NCBI GenBank assembly: GCA_934162665.1
Contig: CAKPJN010000004.1
Span: 1 to 64,000, forward strand
Source of the DNA: an uncultured Bacilli bacterium
GTDB taxonomy: Bacteria > Bacillota_I > Bacilli_A > RF39 > UBA660
DNA length: 64,000 nt
Direction of reading: 5' to 3'
Shown here: positions 27,236-35,515 of the stretch, one piece after another
Numbering within the stretch: the stretch's first letter is position 1
Layout of the letters: each line of letters opens with the position of its first letter
Made by a program: the position numbers and the translations under genes
Notes under the pieces: generated by a model
Seen by the model: only the letters and a program-made list of their open reading frames with translations
Databases searched by the model: none
Told to the model about the DNA's origin: nothing

Positions 27236-27802
27236 TTATTCTTTATACTGAGTTGCTTCTATTCTTATTTTGGCACTAAAAACTGTATCCATAGCTTCAT
27301 TAGTAGCGTCATAATCCACCCATATTCTTAATTCATAGGAAATTGTTTGATTTGGTGAGATTGTGCCGGATTCAATAACTCTATTAGGATTTGTTCCAGT
27401 TGAAGAAAGAAGTGCAATTTTTGGAGATTCATTATCTTTTGTTATTCCATATTTTATATATTGATCGTCTACTCTATTTTTTCCCTCATCTATTGAAACA
27501 TCGTCTAAATATATACTATAGTCTGAATCAATATTACCATCGTTTTTTAAAGTGAATGTGTATGGTATGTATGTCATTCCTTCTTCATCGGTTACTGGTA
27601 TTGCTTTTTCTAAACTTATACCCGTTGTAGTTTTATCATCTAATTTTAATGATAGAGTTCCTGCTTTTAAAATATTTTTCTTTGTTCCTGTTAATGTTAA
27701 TGATAAAAATGCATAACTAGAACTTACTAGTAATACTACTAGCAGTAATACAAACGCAATACGTTTTATAGTAAAAACCTTAATTTTATTATTATTTTCC
27801 AT
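27236..27802 (-). CDS. TasA/camelysin-like surface protein
   Basis: A 188-residue protein with a Lys/Asn-rich N-terminus, a single membrane/signal segment (about 15-32, ending SSYAFLSLTLTGT) and a beta-rich domain typical of the TasA/camelysin family: NILKAGTLSLKL, YTFTLKNDGNIDSDYSIYL, SYELRIWVDYDATNEAM. TasA forms amyloid-like fibres in B. subtilis; camelysin is a surface protease-like relative. Its role here is unknown. The TAA at 27236-27238 is followed in frame by the coding region of the next segment, so it may be a truncated fusion. The related proteins at 40840 and 51337 have the same anchor but a fused outer domain. Confidence 0.8.
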   Translation of the reverse strand: MENNNKIKVFTIKRIAFVLLLVVLLVSSSYAFLSLTLTGTKKNILKAGTLSLKLDDKTTTGISLEKAIPVTDEEGMTYIPYTFTLKNDGNIDSDYSIYLDDVSIDEGKNRVDDQYIKYGITKDNESPKIALLSSTGTNPNRVIESGTISPNQTISYELRIWVDYDATNEAMDTVFSAKIRIEATQYKE

Positions 27803-27957
27803 ACATTCACCTACTATAAGTATTATTATATAGTATTTATTTAATTAATTCCATAGTTTTTAGTTTATTTTGATAATTATTAATTAATAGAGATTTTTTA
27901 CATCAATAAATACAGTTATAATTAGCTATTAATACAGTTAATAATTTTTTTATGATA

Positions 27958-28302
27958 AAGAACAAAATAATTAAAACAAGTTTTAATTTGTCTCAGTCGT
28001 TGCGTCATAAGTTTCCTACTTCACAGATAAGGTAACCCTTATTCTCCATAGGCTTAAATTCCGATAGTCGCTACCGTACTCTTTTTTATTCCTTACTAAC
28101 TTTGATAATGTATTTTAATTATTCATACACGGTATTTATAATTACATTGATATCTTATTTGTTTATATTCATACAATATTGGTATTATCTTGCTATTGTA
28201 CTTAAATCACCTCCATTTTTACAAGAACAATTTTATTATATATTTAAACGATTGTTCGTCAATAACCTATATTGCTTTTTATAAAAATAGGGAGAACTTT
28301 TC
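27958..28302 (-). mobile_element. IS200/IS605-type remnant B (with omega-RNA-like end)
   Basis: A 345-base internally deleted element. It shares with remnant A the right-end palindrome AATTAAAAC-AA-GTTTTAATT (27969-27988) preceded by AGAACAAAA, and a left end next to CTTATAAAC after the pilin-gene terminator T-run. On the minus strand the sequence AAGCCTATGGAG...GTGAAGTAGGAAACTT (28010-28055) resembles the conserved end of TnpB loci that is transcribed as omega RNA. TGGAGGTGATTT near 28210 is the tnpB Shine-Dalgarno without its start codon. No transposase domain remains. Confidence 0.75.
27989..28090 (-). ncRNA. Omega-RNA (TnpB guide scaffold) remnant
   Basis: Minus strand, reading to the element end: GTACGGTAGCGACTATCGG, then AAGCCTATGGAGAATAAGGG, CTGTGAAGTAGGAAACTT and ACGCAACGACTGAGAC. 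The AAGCCxxTGGAG and GTGAAGxAGGAA strings are recurrent in the 3' scaffold of IS605-type tnpB loci. A guide would be read from the flank just beyond the right end (below about 27958). With tnpB deleted it has no nuclease partner in this window. Confidence 0.5.
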
Positions 28303-28310
28303 TTATAAAC

Positions 28311-28336
28311 AAAAAAGAAAATAGTATAAACTATTT
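28311..28336 (-). terminator. Intrinsic terminator of the pilin-like gene
   Basis: Minus strand: AAATAGT (28318-28325 region) pairs with ACTATTT (28330-28336) and is followed by TTTTTT at 28311-28316. Remnant element B is inserted directly beyond the T-run, as element A is beyond the greA terminator. Confidence 0.7.
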
Positions 28337-28346
28337 ACTCCTTTAA

Positions 28347-28705
28347 TTATTGGCAATCTAGGTCACTTCTATATTTAATTTTATATGTGTGTGCTTTAGT
28401 TGTACAATTACCAGCTTTATCACATGCTTTTTTCTTATAATCAACTGCTTTATCTATATAATTTTTATCTTCTAGTATTTTTAAAGTTATCTTTCTTATT
28501 TGACCTATTTCTCGTGGTAAATAACTCTATAGTCTTGAGCATAATTTTCACCAGCTAGTGATATATTTTTTGAAAGTGATATATAATAGTAATTTCTATT
28601 TTTTTCATATACTTTATTTAATGATATTATAGTTATTCTAGATATAATACCTATAATAGCTATAACAGCTAATAACTCTATTAAAGTGAATCCTTTTTTA
28701 CTCAT
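28347..28705 (-). pseudogene. Type IV pilin-like (prepilin) gene, frameshifted
   Basis: It opens with a class III/IV prepilin leader and helix: MSKKGFTLIELLAVIAIIGI, in which G5-F6 is the peptidase cut and methylation site. The frame as read stops at 28505, but shifting by one base near 28524-28530 continues it through YLPREIGQIRKITLKILED, a Cys pair (ACDKAGNCTT) and DLDCQ to the TAA at 28347. The total would be about 118 residues, normal for a small pseudopilin. No pilus assembly genes are in this window. Whether this is decay or a read error cannot be told from the sequence. Confidence 0.75.
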
Positions 28706-28740
28706 ATACTATCACGTATCTTTCTAAATTACTTTATTAA

Positions 28741-29001
28741 TTATAATGATTTTTCTTTTATTTTAGCAATTTCTAATGCTTTTGCTAATTGATCTGGACA
28801 GGAGGTACTTTTATTACCGCATTTTATGCCTGATAATTTATATATTACATCTTCTAAATTTTGTCCTTCTATAAGTTTAGATATTCCTTGAAGATTTCCA
28901 TTACATCCCCCTTGATACTTTACATTATATACACGATTATCTTTTATTTCAAAATCTATATTTGTAGAGCATACACCAGTTGGTTTATATTGATGTTTCA
29001 T
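28741..29001 (-). CDS. TSCPD-domain protein (TIGR03905 type)
   Basis: An 86-residue protein with four conserved cysteines and the sequence YKPTGVCSTNIDFEI, GGCNGNLQGISKLIEG and GIKCGNKSTSCPDQLAKALE, the TSCPD signature also found at the end of some B12-dependent ribonucleotide reductases. Its function is not established; metal or iron-sulfur binding is often proposed from the cysteines. It overlaps the start of its upstream neighbour's stop (FemAB gene, 28998) by four bases (ATGA type), so both are probably translated together. Confidence 0.85.
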   Translation of the reverse strand: MKHQYKPTGVCSTNIDFEIKDNRVYNVKYQGGCNGNLQGISKLIEGQNLEDVIYKLSGIKCGNKSTSCPDQLAKALEIAKIKEKSL

Positions 29002-30233
29002 TTTTTTATTCTCCTTATTTTATGAATTACTTTAAATAAATTATAATGCCAAGTAATAGGTAGTTCATATTCTCCTATTAATTCTTCTACATATCCATTA
29101 AAACCTCTTTTAAATTCATATATACCATAATCAGCAGGTTTTTCATTTATGTTTGCTGGTATTCCATAGAAATTATGTTTTTTAAAGTTATTCTTTATAC
29201 CATATTTTATCATTTCCCATTGAAGTAAATATTGAGAATTAAACTTCATATATTGTTCATAATTACCACTAGATAAATAAATAATCTCAGGTTGTATCAT
29301 AATAAACATTGAACCAGATAAGGTAATAATTTCTTTATTCGTATCTTTCATTATTTTATTTGAGTCATTAATTCTTTTATCTAGAGAGTCTATTTCATTA
29401 ACTAAATTCTTTTTTTCACCTTCATTATATTTTTTTGTACCTAAACTCTCTAATTTTTCAAGTTTTTCTTTTTTCTCTTGTTCTAACTTTTTGGTATACT
29501 TTTTTAGATTTAGTTCTGTTATATAATATTTAATTTCATTTTTATCATAGAACAATTTATACATTTCTTGGAAATATTTTAATTTTCTAATAGAAAAGTT
29601 TTTTCTTGCTCCTGTTTCAATCATAATATCTTCAAATTTATTTAATTCATCATAAGAAAGTTCTTTAATTTCAATACCTATCTTCTCTGCTTTTCTGATT
29701 GTATTTCTAGTATTAGGTTTCATTCCTTTTAAAATCTCTTGTTCTGTTTTATTTTCAAGTCCTAATGAGAACATCCATCCTACTTGTTCCATATCTTTAG
29801 TATCTACTTTTTTAAAGCCTATACTTTTTAATTCATTAACAATCGATGTATTATCTACTCCGTCTTTTACTATGTTTCCATCTATATCTCGCTCTTTATT
29901 AATTACATATGGATCAATTCTTAATATATATCCATCTTTTGTTCTAATATAATTTTTTATTTCTTTTACAAAAGTTTCTAGAAGTTTTTTATCATTGTAA
30001 TCAATAAGTAATCCTCTAGGTGAATAAAATTCATATTTAGATAGCTTTCTTTTTTTACTTACTAACATTGCGGCAGCTACTATTTTTTTATCTTCTTTAA
30101 GACCTACAAAGTATTTATTCCATCCTTCTTTTTCTCTTAATTTGCCAATTTCAGGTGATGATAAAAAAGTTTTTTGAGGATGATTTTCCCAAAAACTTTG
30201 ATATTCATTTTCTTTTAACTCTACAAATTTCAT
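28998..30233 (-). CDS. FemAB/MurM-family aminoacyltransferase
   Basis: A 411-residue member of the Fem family, which adds amino acids from aminoacyl-tRNA to the lipid II stem peptide to form the peptidoglycan cross-bridge. The N-terminal GNAT-like half has FLSSPEIGKLREKEGW (about 19-34) and RGLLIDYNDKKLL; a Lys/Glu-rich coiled-coil arm sits at about 250-300 (KKLEQEKKEKLEKLESL), and the C-terminal half has FNSQYLLQWEMIKYGI and YGIYEFKRGFNGYVEELIGEY. Which residue it adds is not predictable. It precedes the TSCPD gene and follows a small membrane protein gene by 24 bases. Confidence 0.88.
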   Translation of the reverse strand: MKFVELKENEYQSFWENHPQKTFLSSPEIGKLREKEGWNKYFVGLKEDKKIVAAAMLVSKKRKLSKYEFYSPRGLLIDYNDKKLLETFVKEIKNYIRTKDGYILRIDPYVINKERDIDGNIVKDGVDNTSIVNELKSIGFKKVDTKDMEQVGWMFSLGLENKTEQEILKGMKPNTRNTIRKAEKIGIEIKELSYDELNKFEDIMIETGARKNFSIRKLKYFQEMYKLFYDKNEIKYYITELNLKKYTKKLEQEKKEKLEKLESLGTKKYNEGEKKNLVNEIDSLDKRINDSNKIMKDTNKEIITLSGSMFIMIQPEIIYLSSGNYEQYMKFNSQYLLQWEMIKYGIKNNFKKHNFYGIPANINEKPADYGIYEFKRGFNGYVEELIGEYELPITWHYNLFKVIHKIRRIKK

Positions 30234-30257
30234 AGTATCGCCTCTTTCTTGTTTTAT

Positions 30258-30968
30258 TTATATTATTTCTAATTCTTCTTCTTCTGCTTTTTTTGGTTTA
30301 GTTTTATTTAATTTCTCTTTTTTAGGTCCTTTATGAAATATAGTCAATACAAATAATACAATTACTATTACTATTATTAACATTATAGAAAATAATATAT
30401 AATTAAAATCATCTTTTTTAGGTATCGTTGTATCTAGATAACTATTTGTTAAATAATTTTCAAAATTTTTGTCTGTTACTTCTATTTCATTTTCGGCAGG
30501 AACAAATTTTTTAATGTTTTTTATTGCTAATTCTTTTAAATTATTATCAATCAATACTGGATATCCATATACTTTAATTTGTTTAGGTTCAACACTTGTT
30601 CTTTCATATGTATAATCAATAATATTTTTATATTTATTATAGTCATCTTCTGCAATAGCAATTAAATATGTATGCCAAACACCTGTCTTTTCAGTTTCTA
30701 TTACAAAATGATAACTTTTTCCAGTTTTTGAGTCATAGGCAAATTTTTCTGACATTTTAGAAATATACATATAGGAATATTGATTAGAATTTTCTACATC
30801 TGACCAATTAATTTCTTCATTTTCTACTTTATATAATTTATAGGCACATAATATTAAAAGTGTTATTACTATTAAATAAATTATTGATAAAATTAATTTT
30901 AGTACAACTTTTTTCTCATTAGAATTAGTATTGTTTTTTTTGGGTTTAGTTTTCTTTTTATTAGTCAT
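30258..30968 (-). CDS. Hypothetical protein with two membrane segments
   Basis: A 236-residue protein. A Lys/Asn-rich N-terminus is followed by a membrane helix (about 24-45), a soluble extracytoplasmic part of about 140 residues (EKTGVWHTYLIAIAEDDYN, KQIKVYGYPVLI) and a second helix (about 186-209, IMLIIVIVIVLFVLTIF), then a Lys/Glu-rich cytoplasmic tail. I see no catalytic motif. It lies 24 bases upstream of the FemAB gene, so a cell-envelope role is likely by context only. Confidence 0.65.
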   Translation of the reverse strand: MTNKKKTKPKKNNTNSNEKKVVLKLILSIIYLIVITLLILCAYKLYKVENEEINWSDVENSNQYSYMYISKMSEKFAYDSKTGKSYHFVIETEKTGVWHTYLIAIAEDDYNKYKNIIDYTYERTSVEPKQIKVYGYPVLIDNNLKELAIKNIKKFVPAENEIEVTDKNFENYLTNSYLDTTIPKKDDFNYILFSIMLIIVIVIVLFVLTIFHKGPKKEKLNKTKPKKAEEEELEII

Positions 30969-31013
30969 ATAATTACCTCTTTTATTCCTATTATAATAAT
31001 AGCATATTTATTA

Positions 31014-31045
31014 AAAAGAAAAAAGAGTTAATAAATAAACTCTTT
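31014..31045 (-). terminator. Intrinsic terminator of the nrdD1-nrdG1 operon
   Basis: Minus strand: AAAGAGTT (31038-31045) pairs with AACTCTTT (31022-31029), followed by TTTC and a further T-run. It lies about 70 bases after the nrdG1 stop. Confidence 0.75.
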
Positions 31046-31115
31046 AAAGTTACACTATTTATCTAATATCTTAATATTTAAAAGTAAAATGTCTTGATTA
31101 TAAATTTAGTATCTT

Positions 31116-31667
31116 TTAGATAAACATATATTCTGGTTTTTTATAAGTACTAGTATAATCCTTATCTTCCTTATATTTTTCTACTAGAACAACCCTGTTT
31201 TCTTCTAAACTTTTAGGAACATCAATAATTCTTTGATTTCTTGAACCTTTGAAATACAAATCATAACTTTTTTCTTCTAAAACGAATTTTCCATCTACTA
31301 AAACGTCAATATTTTCTAATAGTTTTTTTTGTTTTGGATTCATGATCATTTTCTCAAAAGTATAACCTGTATAGCACCATACATTAAGACCTAATTCATG
31401 AGCTTTTTCAGAGATTAAAGTACATGCTTCACTCTGACATACTGGATCTCCTCCTGATAAAGTAATACCATCTTGACCTTTTAATTCTTCTAACTCATCA
31501 AGAACGTAATCTACATCAACTAAAGTACCAGCATTAAAATCATGAGTAGTTGGATTATGGCATCCTTTACAATTATGTGGACATCCTTGAGTCCATATTA
31601 CTGTACGAATGCCTTCCCCATCTACTATTGAATCGGTTTGTAAATCTGCCGCTAATCTAATTTTCAC
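31116..31667 (-). CDS. nrdG: Anaerobic ribonucleotide reductase activase 1 (radical SAM)
   Basis: A 183-residue radical SAM enzyme that generates the glycyl radical of class III NrdD. CxxxCxxC is C29, C33 and C36 (QGCPHNCKGCHNP), binding the 4Fe-4S cluster; GGDP (about 87-90) is the SAM-binding segment. Start is the GTG at 31667, which overlaps the end of the small glycyl-radical gene by 11 bases, so expression is probably coupled to it. It is the last gene of the operon nrdD1, radical domain, nrdG1. Confidence 0.93.
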   Translation of the reverse strand: MKIRLAADLQTDSIVDGEGIRTVIWTQGCPHNCKGCHNPTTHDFNAGTLVDVDYVLDELEELKGQDGITLSGGDPVCQSEACTLISEKAHELGLNVWCYTGYTFEKMIMNPKQKKLLENIDVLVDGKFVLEEKSYDLYFKGSRNQRIIDVPKSLEENRVVLVEKYKEDKDYTSTYKKPEYMFI

Positions 31668-31833
31668 AAGTCTTTACTTCTTTTTTATTTAAATTATTTA
31701 GTCCGCTATGTTTTACTCTATCGCGTTCTTCAGCTCTTTTTCCATTATTGAATCTTGATACATCTCCTGCTAGATAACCAGTTACTCTCCTTATTCTTTC
31801 AAATCCTTGTCCTTCTCCTATTATTTTTTCCAT
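31657..31833 (-). CDS. Detached glycyl-radical domain of NrdD1 (58 residues)
   Basis: A 58-residue protein starting at the ATG at 31833 with a strong AGGAGG seven bases upstream. The core RIRRITGYLAGDVSRFNNGK (residues 13-32) matches the C-terminal end of NrdD proteins, where E. coli has RRVCGYLG followed by xPFNAGKQEE and RVKHLG; here RAEERDRVKHSG follows. G19 would be the radical glycine. The main NrdD1 chain (31866-34187) ends after its zinc cysteines and lacks this segment, so the domain is supplied as a separate subunit, with a 32-base gap. A free-standing glycyl-radical domain can act as a spare part for other glycyl-radical enzymes (known for YfiD with pyruvate formate-lyase). Confidence 0.85.
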   Translation of the reverse strand: MEKIIGEGQGFERIRRVTGYLAGDVSRFNNGKRAEERDRVKHSGLNNLNKKEVKTCEN

Positions 31834-31865
31834 AAAATTTCCTCCTTTTTTATTTTATATTTAAA

Positions 31866-34187
31866 TTATTCACAACATTTAGTGTCAATTGAAGTAATTC
31901 TTTCTATTGGAACTCCTTCGAATTCCTTACGTCCGCATCTAGGACATACATCATTAATAACTCCTACATATCCACATACTGGATCTCTATCTACAGGGTG
32001 GTTAACAGCTCCATAACCAATACCTGCTTCTTTCATTGTTCTAATTACACTTTCGAATGCATCAACGTTAGATGCTGCATCTCCGTCAAGTTCGATATAT
32101 GAAATATGGCCTCCATTAGTTAATGCATGATATGGTGCTTCAGTATATAATTTATCAGAAATACTGATATGATAATATACTGGTACATGGAATGAGTTTG
32201 TATAATATTCACGATCTGTTACACCTTTAATTTTTCCATATATAGCTTTATCAATTGCGATAAATCTTCCAGATAGTCCTTCCGCTGGAGTTGCAAGACA
32301 TGTAAAGTTTAGATTATATTTTTTAGAATTATCATCACATCTTTTTCTCATAAATTTAATAATTTCTAATCCTAATTTTTGACTTTCTTCACTTTCTCCA
32401 TGATGTTTTCCTGTTAAAGCTTTTAAACACTCTGCAAGTCCAATAAATCCAGTTGATAAGGAACCATGTTTCCATACTTTTCTAAGTCTATCTGTAGGTT
32501 TTAGTTTTTCACCGTTTGTCCAAACTCCTTGTCCTAATAGAAATGGGAAGTTATAACAATGTTTACTGCATTGAACTTCGAATCTTTCTAGTAATTGGTC
32601 ACGAACCATATCCATAGTTTCTCCAAGTTCTTTATAAAAACCTTTCATATCTGCTTTATCACGTTCTTTTAAAGCTATACCATATTTAATACCAAGTCTT
32701 GGCAAGTTAATTGTTGTGAATGAAAGATTACCACGTCCAGTAACTATTTCATTATCAGGTGCAGTTACATCTCCTATAACTCTTGTACGACATCCCATAT
32801 AAGATATTTCAGTATTAGGGTCTCCTGCTTTATAATAAGGTATATTATGTGGAGCATCTATAAATGAGAAGTTAGGGAAAAGTCTTTTTGCAGATACTTT
32901 ACAAGCAAGTCTAAATAAATCATAGTTAGGATCTTCTTTGTTATAATTTACTCCTTCTTTTACTTTAAATATTGATACTGGGAATATTGGAGTTTCTCCT
33001 TTTCCTAATCCCCTATCTGCTGATAGTAAGAAGTTTTTAATAACCATTCTTCCTTCTGGTGATGTATCAGTTCCAAAGTTTACCGATGAAAACGGTACTT
33101 GAGCTCCAGCTCTTGAATGCATTGTATTTAGATTATGAATGAATGCTTCCATAGCTTGTTGTGTTGCTCTATCTGTTTTTTGTAGTGCTTTTTCATAAGA
33201 TTTAGTAAATATTTCTTTAATTCTATCAGAACCTTTTTGATAGTCACTAAATTCTTCTATGTTTATTTCAATAGAATCAACTTTATCTATTTCACGAATA
33301 ATACGGTCAATATTAACTACAGGAATGAAACCGTCTAAATCTAGAAAATCATAAATTGTTTGTTTGAATTGTTTTCTAAATGTTTTAAGTACTCCAGGCG
33401 CTAGGTAATAATCAAGTGCTGGAATTGATTGTCCTCCGTGTTGATCATTTTGGTTAGCTTGAATAACAATTGCTGCTAATGAACTATAAGTTGAAATATC
33501 TTGTGGAGGTCTTACATATCCATGTCCTGTATCAAATCCATTTTTGAAAAGTCTTGATAAGTCTATTTGGCAACAAGTTGTAGTTCCCATTGCTAAGAAG
33601 TCCATATCATGAATATGAATTGTTCCATTATCATGAGCCATGGCATATTCTTTTTTCATTAAATAAGCTTTAGCAAATTCTTTGGAAACTGTTGCTCCAT
33701 ATTGTAACATTGTTCCCATTGGACTATTTCCATCAATATTAGCATTTTCTCTTTTTGCATCTTCTTCATTAGCTGATTTTAATCCTAAATTTTCAAGTGA
33801 TTTTAAAAATTTATGAGTTTTATTATCTCCAAAGAATGATTCCCTTGATTGATTTCTTCTATCTCTATATTCAGAGAATGATTGATATACATCTGCATAT
33901 CCTTTACTATTAAGTTCTTCTTCAATATAATCTTGAATTTCTTCTATTTTAAATTTATTATTTTTTAAAGTTGCTTCCTTTTCTATTTTCTTTAAAACTG
34001 ATTGATATACTTTTTGAATATCTTTAGAATTATATTTACGTTCTTTTTCTTCTTCATCATCAGTTGGTTCTACACTGTCGAATCCTTTTTTTATGGCTAA
34101 AGCTATTTTTGTTGCATCAAAATCAACTTTTTTTCCATTTCTTTTTATAACTGTTAAATTATCTAAACCTTCTACTACATCTACCAT
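31866..34187 (-). CDS. nrdD: Class III ribonucleotide reductase NrdD1, without its own radical domain
   Basis: A 773-residue catalytic subunit that reduces NTPs to dNTPs without oxygen. An ATP-cone regulatory domain (about 12-105; KRNGKKVDFDATKIALAI) precedes the ten-stranded barrel. The chain ends with a zinc site, DPVCGYVGVINDVCPRCG (about 736-753), and CCE. There is no RxxGYL after the zinc cysteines; that segment is encoded by the 58-residue gene just downstream. Shine-Dalgarno GGAGG precedes the ATG at 34187. A second, complete NrdD is at 35516. Confidence 0.93.
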   Translation of the reverse strand: MVDVVEGLDNLTVIKRNGKKVDFDATKIALAIKKGFDSVEPTDDEEEKERKYNSKDIQKVYQSVLKKIEKEATLKNNKFKIEEIQDYIEEELNSKGYADVYQSFSEYRDRRNQSRESFFGDNKTHKFLKSLENLGLKSANEEDAKRENANIDGNSPMGTMLQYGATVSKEFAKAYLMKKEYAMAHDNGTIHIHDMDFLAMGTTTCCQIDLSRLFKNGFDTGHGYVRPPQDISTYSSLAAIVIQANQNDQHGGQSIPALDYYLAPGVLKTFRKQFKQTIYDFLDLDGFIPVVNIDRIIREIDKVDSIEINIEEFSDYQKGSDRIKEIFTKSYEKALQKTDRATQQAMEAFIHNLNTMHSRAGAQVPFSSVNFGTDTSPEGRMVIKNFLLSADRGLGKGETPIFPVSIFKVKEGVNYNKEDPNYDLFRLACKVSAKRLFPNFSFIDAPHNIPYYKAGDPNTEISYMGCRTRVIGDVTAPDNEIVTGRGNLSFTTINLPRLGIKYGIALKERDKADMKGFYKELGETMDMVRDQLLERFEVQCSKHCYNFPFLLGQGVWTNGEKLKPTDRLRKVWKHGSLSTGFIGLAECLKALTGKHHGESEESQKLGLEIIKFMRKRCDDNSKKYNLNFTCLATPAEGLSGRFIAIDKAIYGKIKGVTDREYYTNSFHVPVYYHISISDKLYTEAPYHALTNGGHISYIELDGDAASNVDAFESVIRTMKEAGIGYGAVNHPVDRDPVCGYVGVINDVCPRCGRKEFEGVPIERITSIDTKCCE

Positions 34188-34502
34188 AATGTTACCTCCA
34201 TTTTTTAACTTTCTAAATTCATTTTAAGTCTTAAAATATCAAAAAGCAATACATATTATTATCCTTTTTTTACCTCTTTTTTTCTTTTTGTTGATACATA
34301 AGGAAATATGTCAAAAATGTTTTTTGTTCGATTTACGACAATTGACAAAATTATACAAAATACAAAAAGTTTTTTTGCTTGTTTTTTATTTTTTTAATTT
34401 ATATTTTTACTTTTTTCTTTATTTTTCAACAAATCAAAATATTTTTTTAAATAAAAAAAATCATTTTTTTGAAAAATGATTTTTAGTATTTTTTAATTTT
34501 TT
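34188..34502. other. Low-complexity AT-rich gap between dut and nrdD1
   Basis: A 315-base gap. It holds the dut terminator at 34440-34490, and on the minus strand an extended -10 TGTATAAT at about 34352-34359 that could start the nrdD1 transcript with a long leader. No palindrome of the kind seen before nrdD2 and no NrdR box could be recognised. The rest is T- and A-runs without an open frame. Confidence 0.5.
34440..34490 (-). terminator. Intrinsic terminator of nrdD2-nrdG2-dut
   Basis: Minus strand: AAAATCATTTTT pairs with AAAAATGATTTT across a short loop (34457-34484), followed by a T-run. It lies some 20 bases after the dut stop. Confidence 0.75.
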
Positions 34503-34961
34503 CTATTTTTTATCAGTACTTCCAAATCCTCCAGTACGCATTCCTGTTGCTTGATCATTATCAACTGTTAGGTATTTTTGGAATACAACTTGTCCTATAA
34601 CATCACCTTTTTTTACTTCAATATCATGATCACTACAATTGAAGTAAGCGAAGTAAAAATGTCCATCATTATCTGGATTACCATAATAATCAGAATCAAT
34701 AAGTCCAACACTATTTGCCATTAAGAATCCTTTTTTAGGTCCACTACTTCTATTTAATAATAAATAGCATTCATCTTCCATACAATAAGCCTTTAGACCA
34801 GTTGGGATTAAAGTTGGTTTTATTCCTGGTTTATACATCGGGATTATGATATCTTCCGCTGCTTCTACATCATATCCTGCTGAATGAGCAGTTTTTCTAA
34901 CTGGTAAATTAATACCTTTATCCTCATATCCTTTTGCTATTTCAAATCCTCTTTGTTTCAT
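34503..34961 (-). CDS. dut: dUTP diphosphatase
   Basis: A 152-residue trimeric-type dUTPase that hydrolyses dUTP to dUMP and pyrophosphate, keeping uracil out of DNA and feeding dTMP synthesis. Motif 1 is HSAGYDVEAAEDI (about 27-39), motif 2 RSSGPKKGF, motif 3 GLIDSDYYGNPDNDGH and the C-terminal motif GGFGSTDK (residues about 144-151). The chain is slightly long between motifs 3 and 4. The start ATG shares one base with the nrdG2 stop (TAATG), so the gene is translationally coupled to a dNTP-making operon, a sensible pairing. Confidence 0.92.
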   Translation of the reverse strand: MKQRGFEIAKGYEDKGINLPVRKTAHSAGYDVEAAEDIIIPMYKPGIKPTLIPTGLKAYCMEDECYLLLNRSSGPKKGFLMANSVGLIDSDYYGNPDNDGHFYFAYFNCSDHDIEVKKGDVIGQVVFQKYLTVDNDQATGMRTGGFGSTDKK

Positions 34962-35506
34962 TAATTACACACTCCTTCTAAAACTTTATCATTATCTATA
35001 TATAAAACCTTTTTATTACTTTTTAAACTTTTTCTTACGTCAATAATTCTTTGATTACTACTACCTACATAATGAAGTTTCTCATTTGCAAGGCGTAAGA
35101 TGAATTTTCCATCTAGTAATACATCAATATTATTTAAGATTGAATCTAGATTTTCATCAGACTTTTTTTGTTCTAATAATTCATCCCAGGTATAACCTGT
35201 ATAACACCAAATTGTCTTATTAGGATACTTTTTTCTTACTTCTAAGACAAGATTCTTTATATCTATTCTATTATCTAATAAAAGGGGGTCTCCTCCAGAT
35301 AGTGTAAGACCACTACACCAATCATGTTCAAGTTCATCGAAAATCTCTTGTTTAGCACTATCATCGAAAACAAGTCCATCATTTTTATTCCAGGTGATTG
35401 CATTTTGACAAGCATTACAATGATGGGCGCAACCACTTACCCATAACACCGTTCTTAATCCTTCGCCATTTAACATATCCGCTTTTGTTATATTATGATA
35501 TTTCAT
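34961..35506 (-). CDS. nrdG: Anaerobic ribonucleotide reductase activase 2 (radical SAM)
   Basis: A 181-residue activase with CxxxCxxC at C26, C30, C33 (SGCAHHCNACQN) and GGDP near residues 75-78. It should introduce the glycyl radical into NrdD2, whose gene ends nine bases upstream. The cysteine spacing is the same as in the other activase at 31116, but flanking residues differ, so the two are paralogues and not a recent duplication. Confidence 0.93.
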   Translation of the reverse strand: MKYHNITKADMLNGEGLRTVLWVSGCAHHCNACQNAITWNKNDGLVFDDSAKQEIFDELEHDWCSGLTLSGGDPLLLDNRIDIKNLVLEVRKKYPNKTIWCYTGYTWDELLEQKKSDENLDSILNNIDVLLDGKFILRLANEKLHYVGSSNQRIIDVRKSLKSNKKVLYIDNDKVLEGVCN

Positions 35507-35515
35507 ATTAATTAC

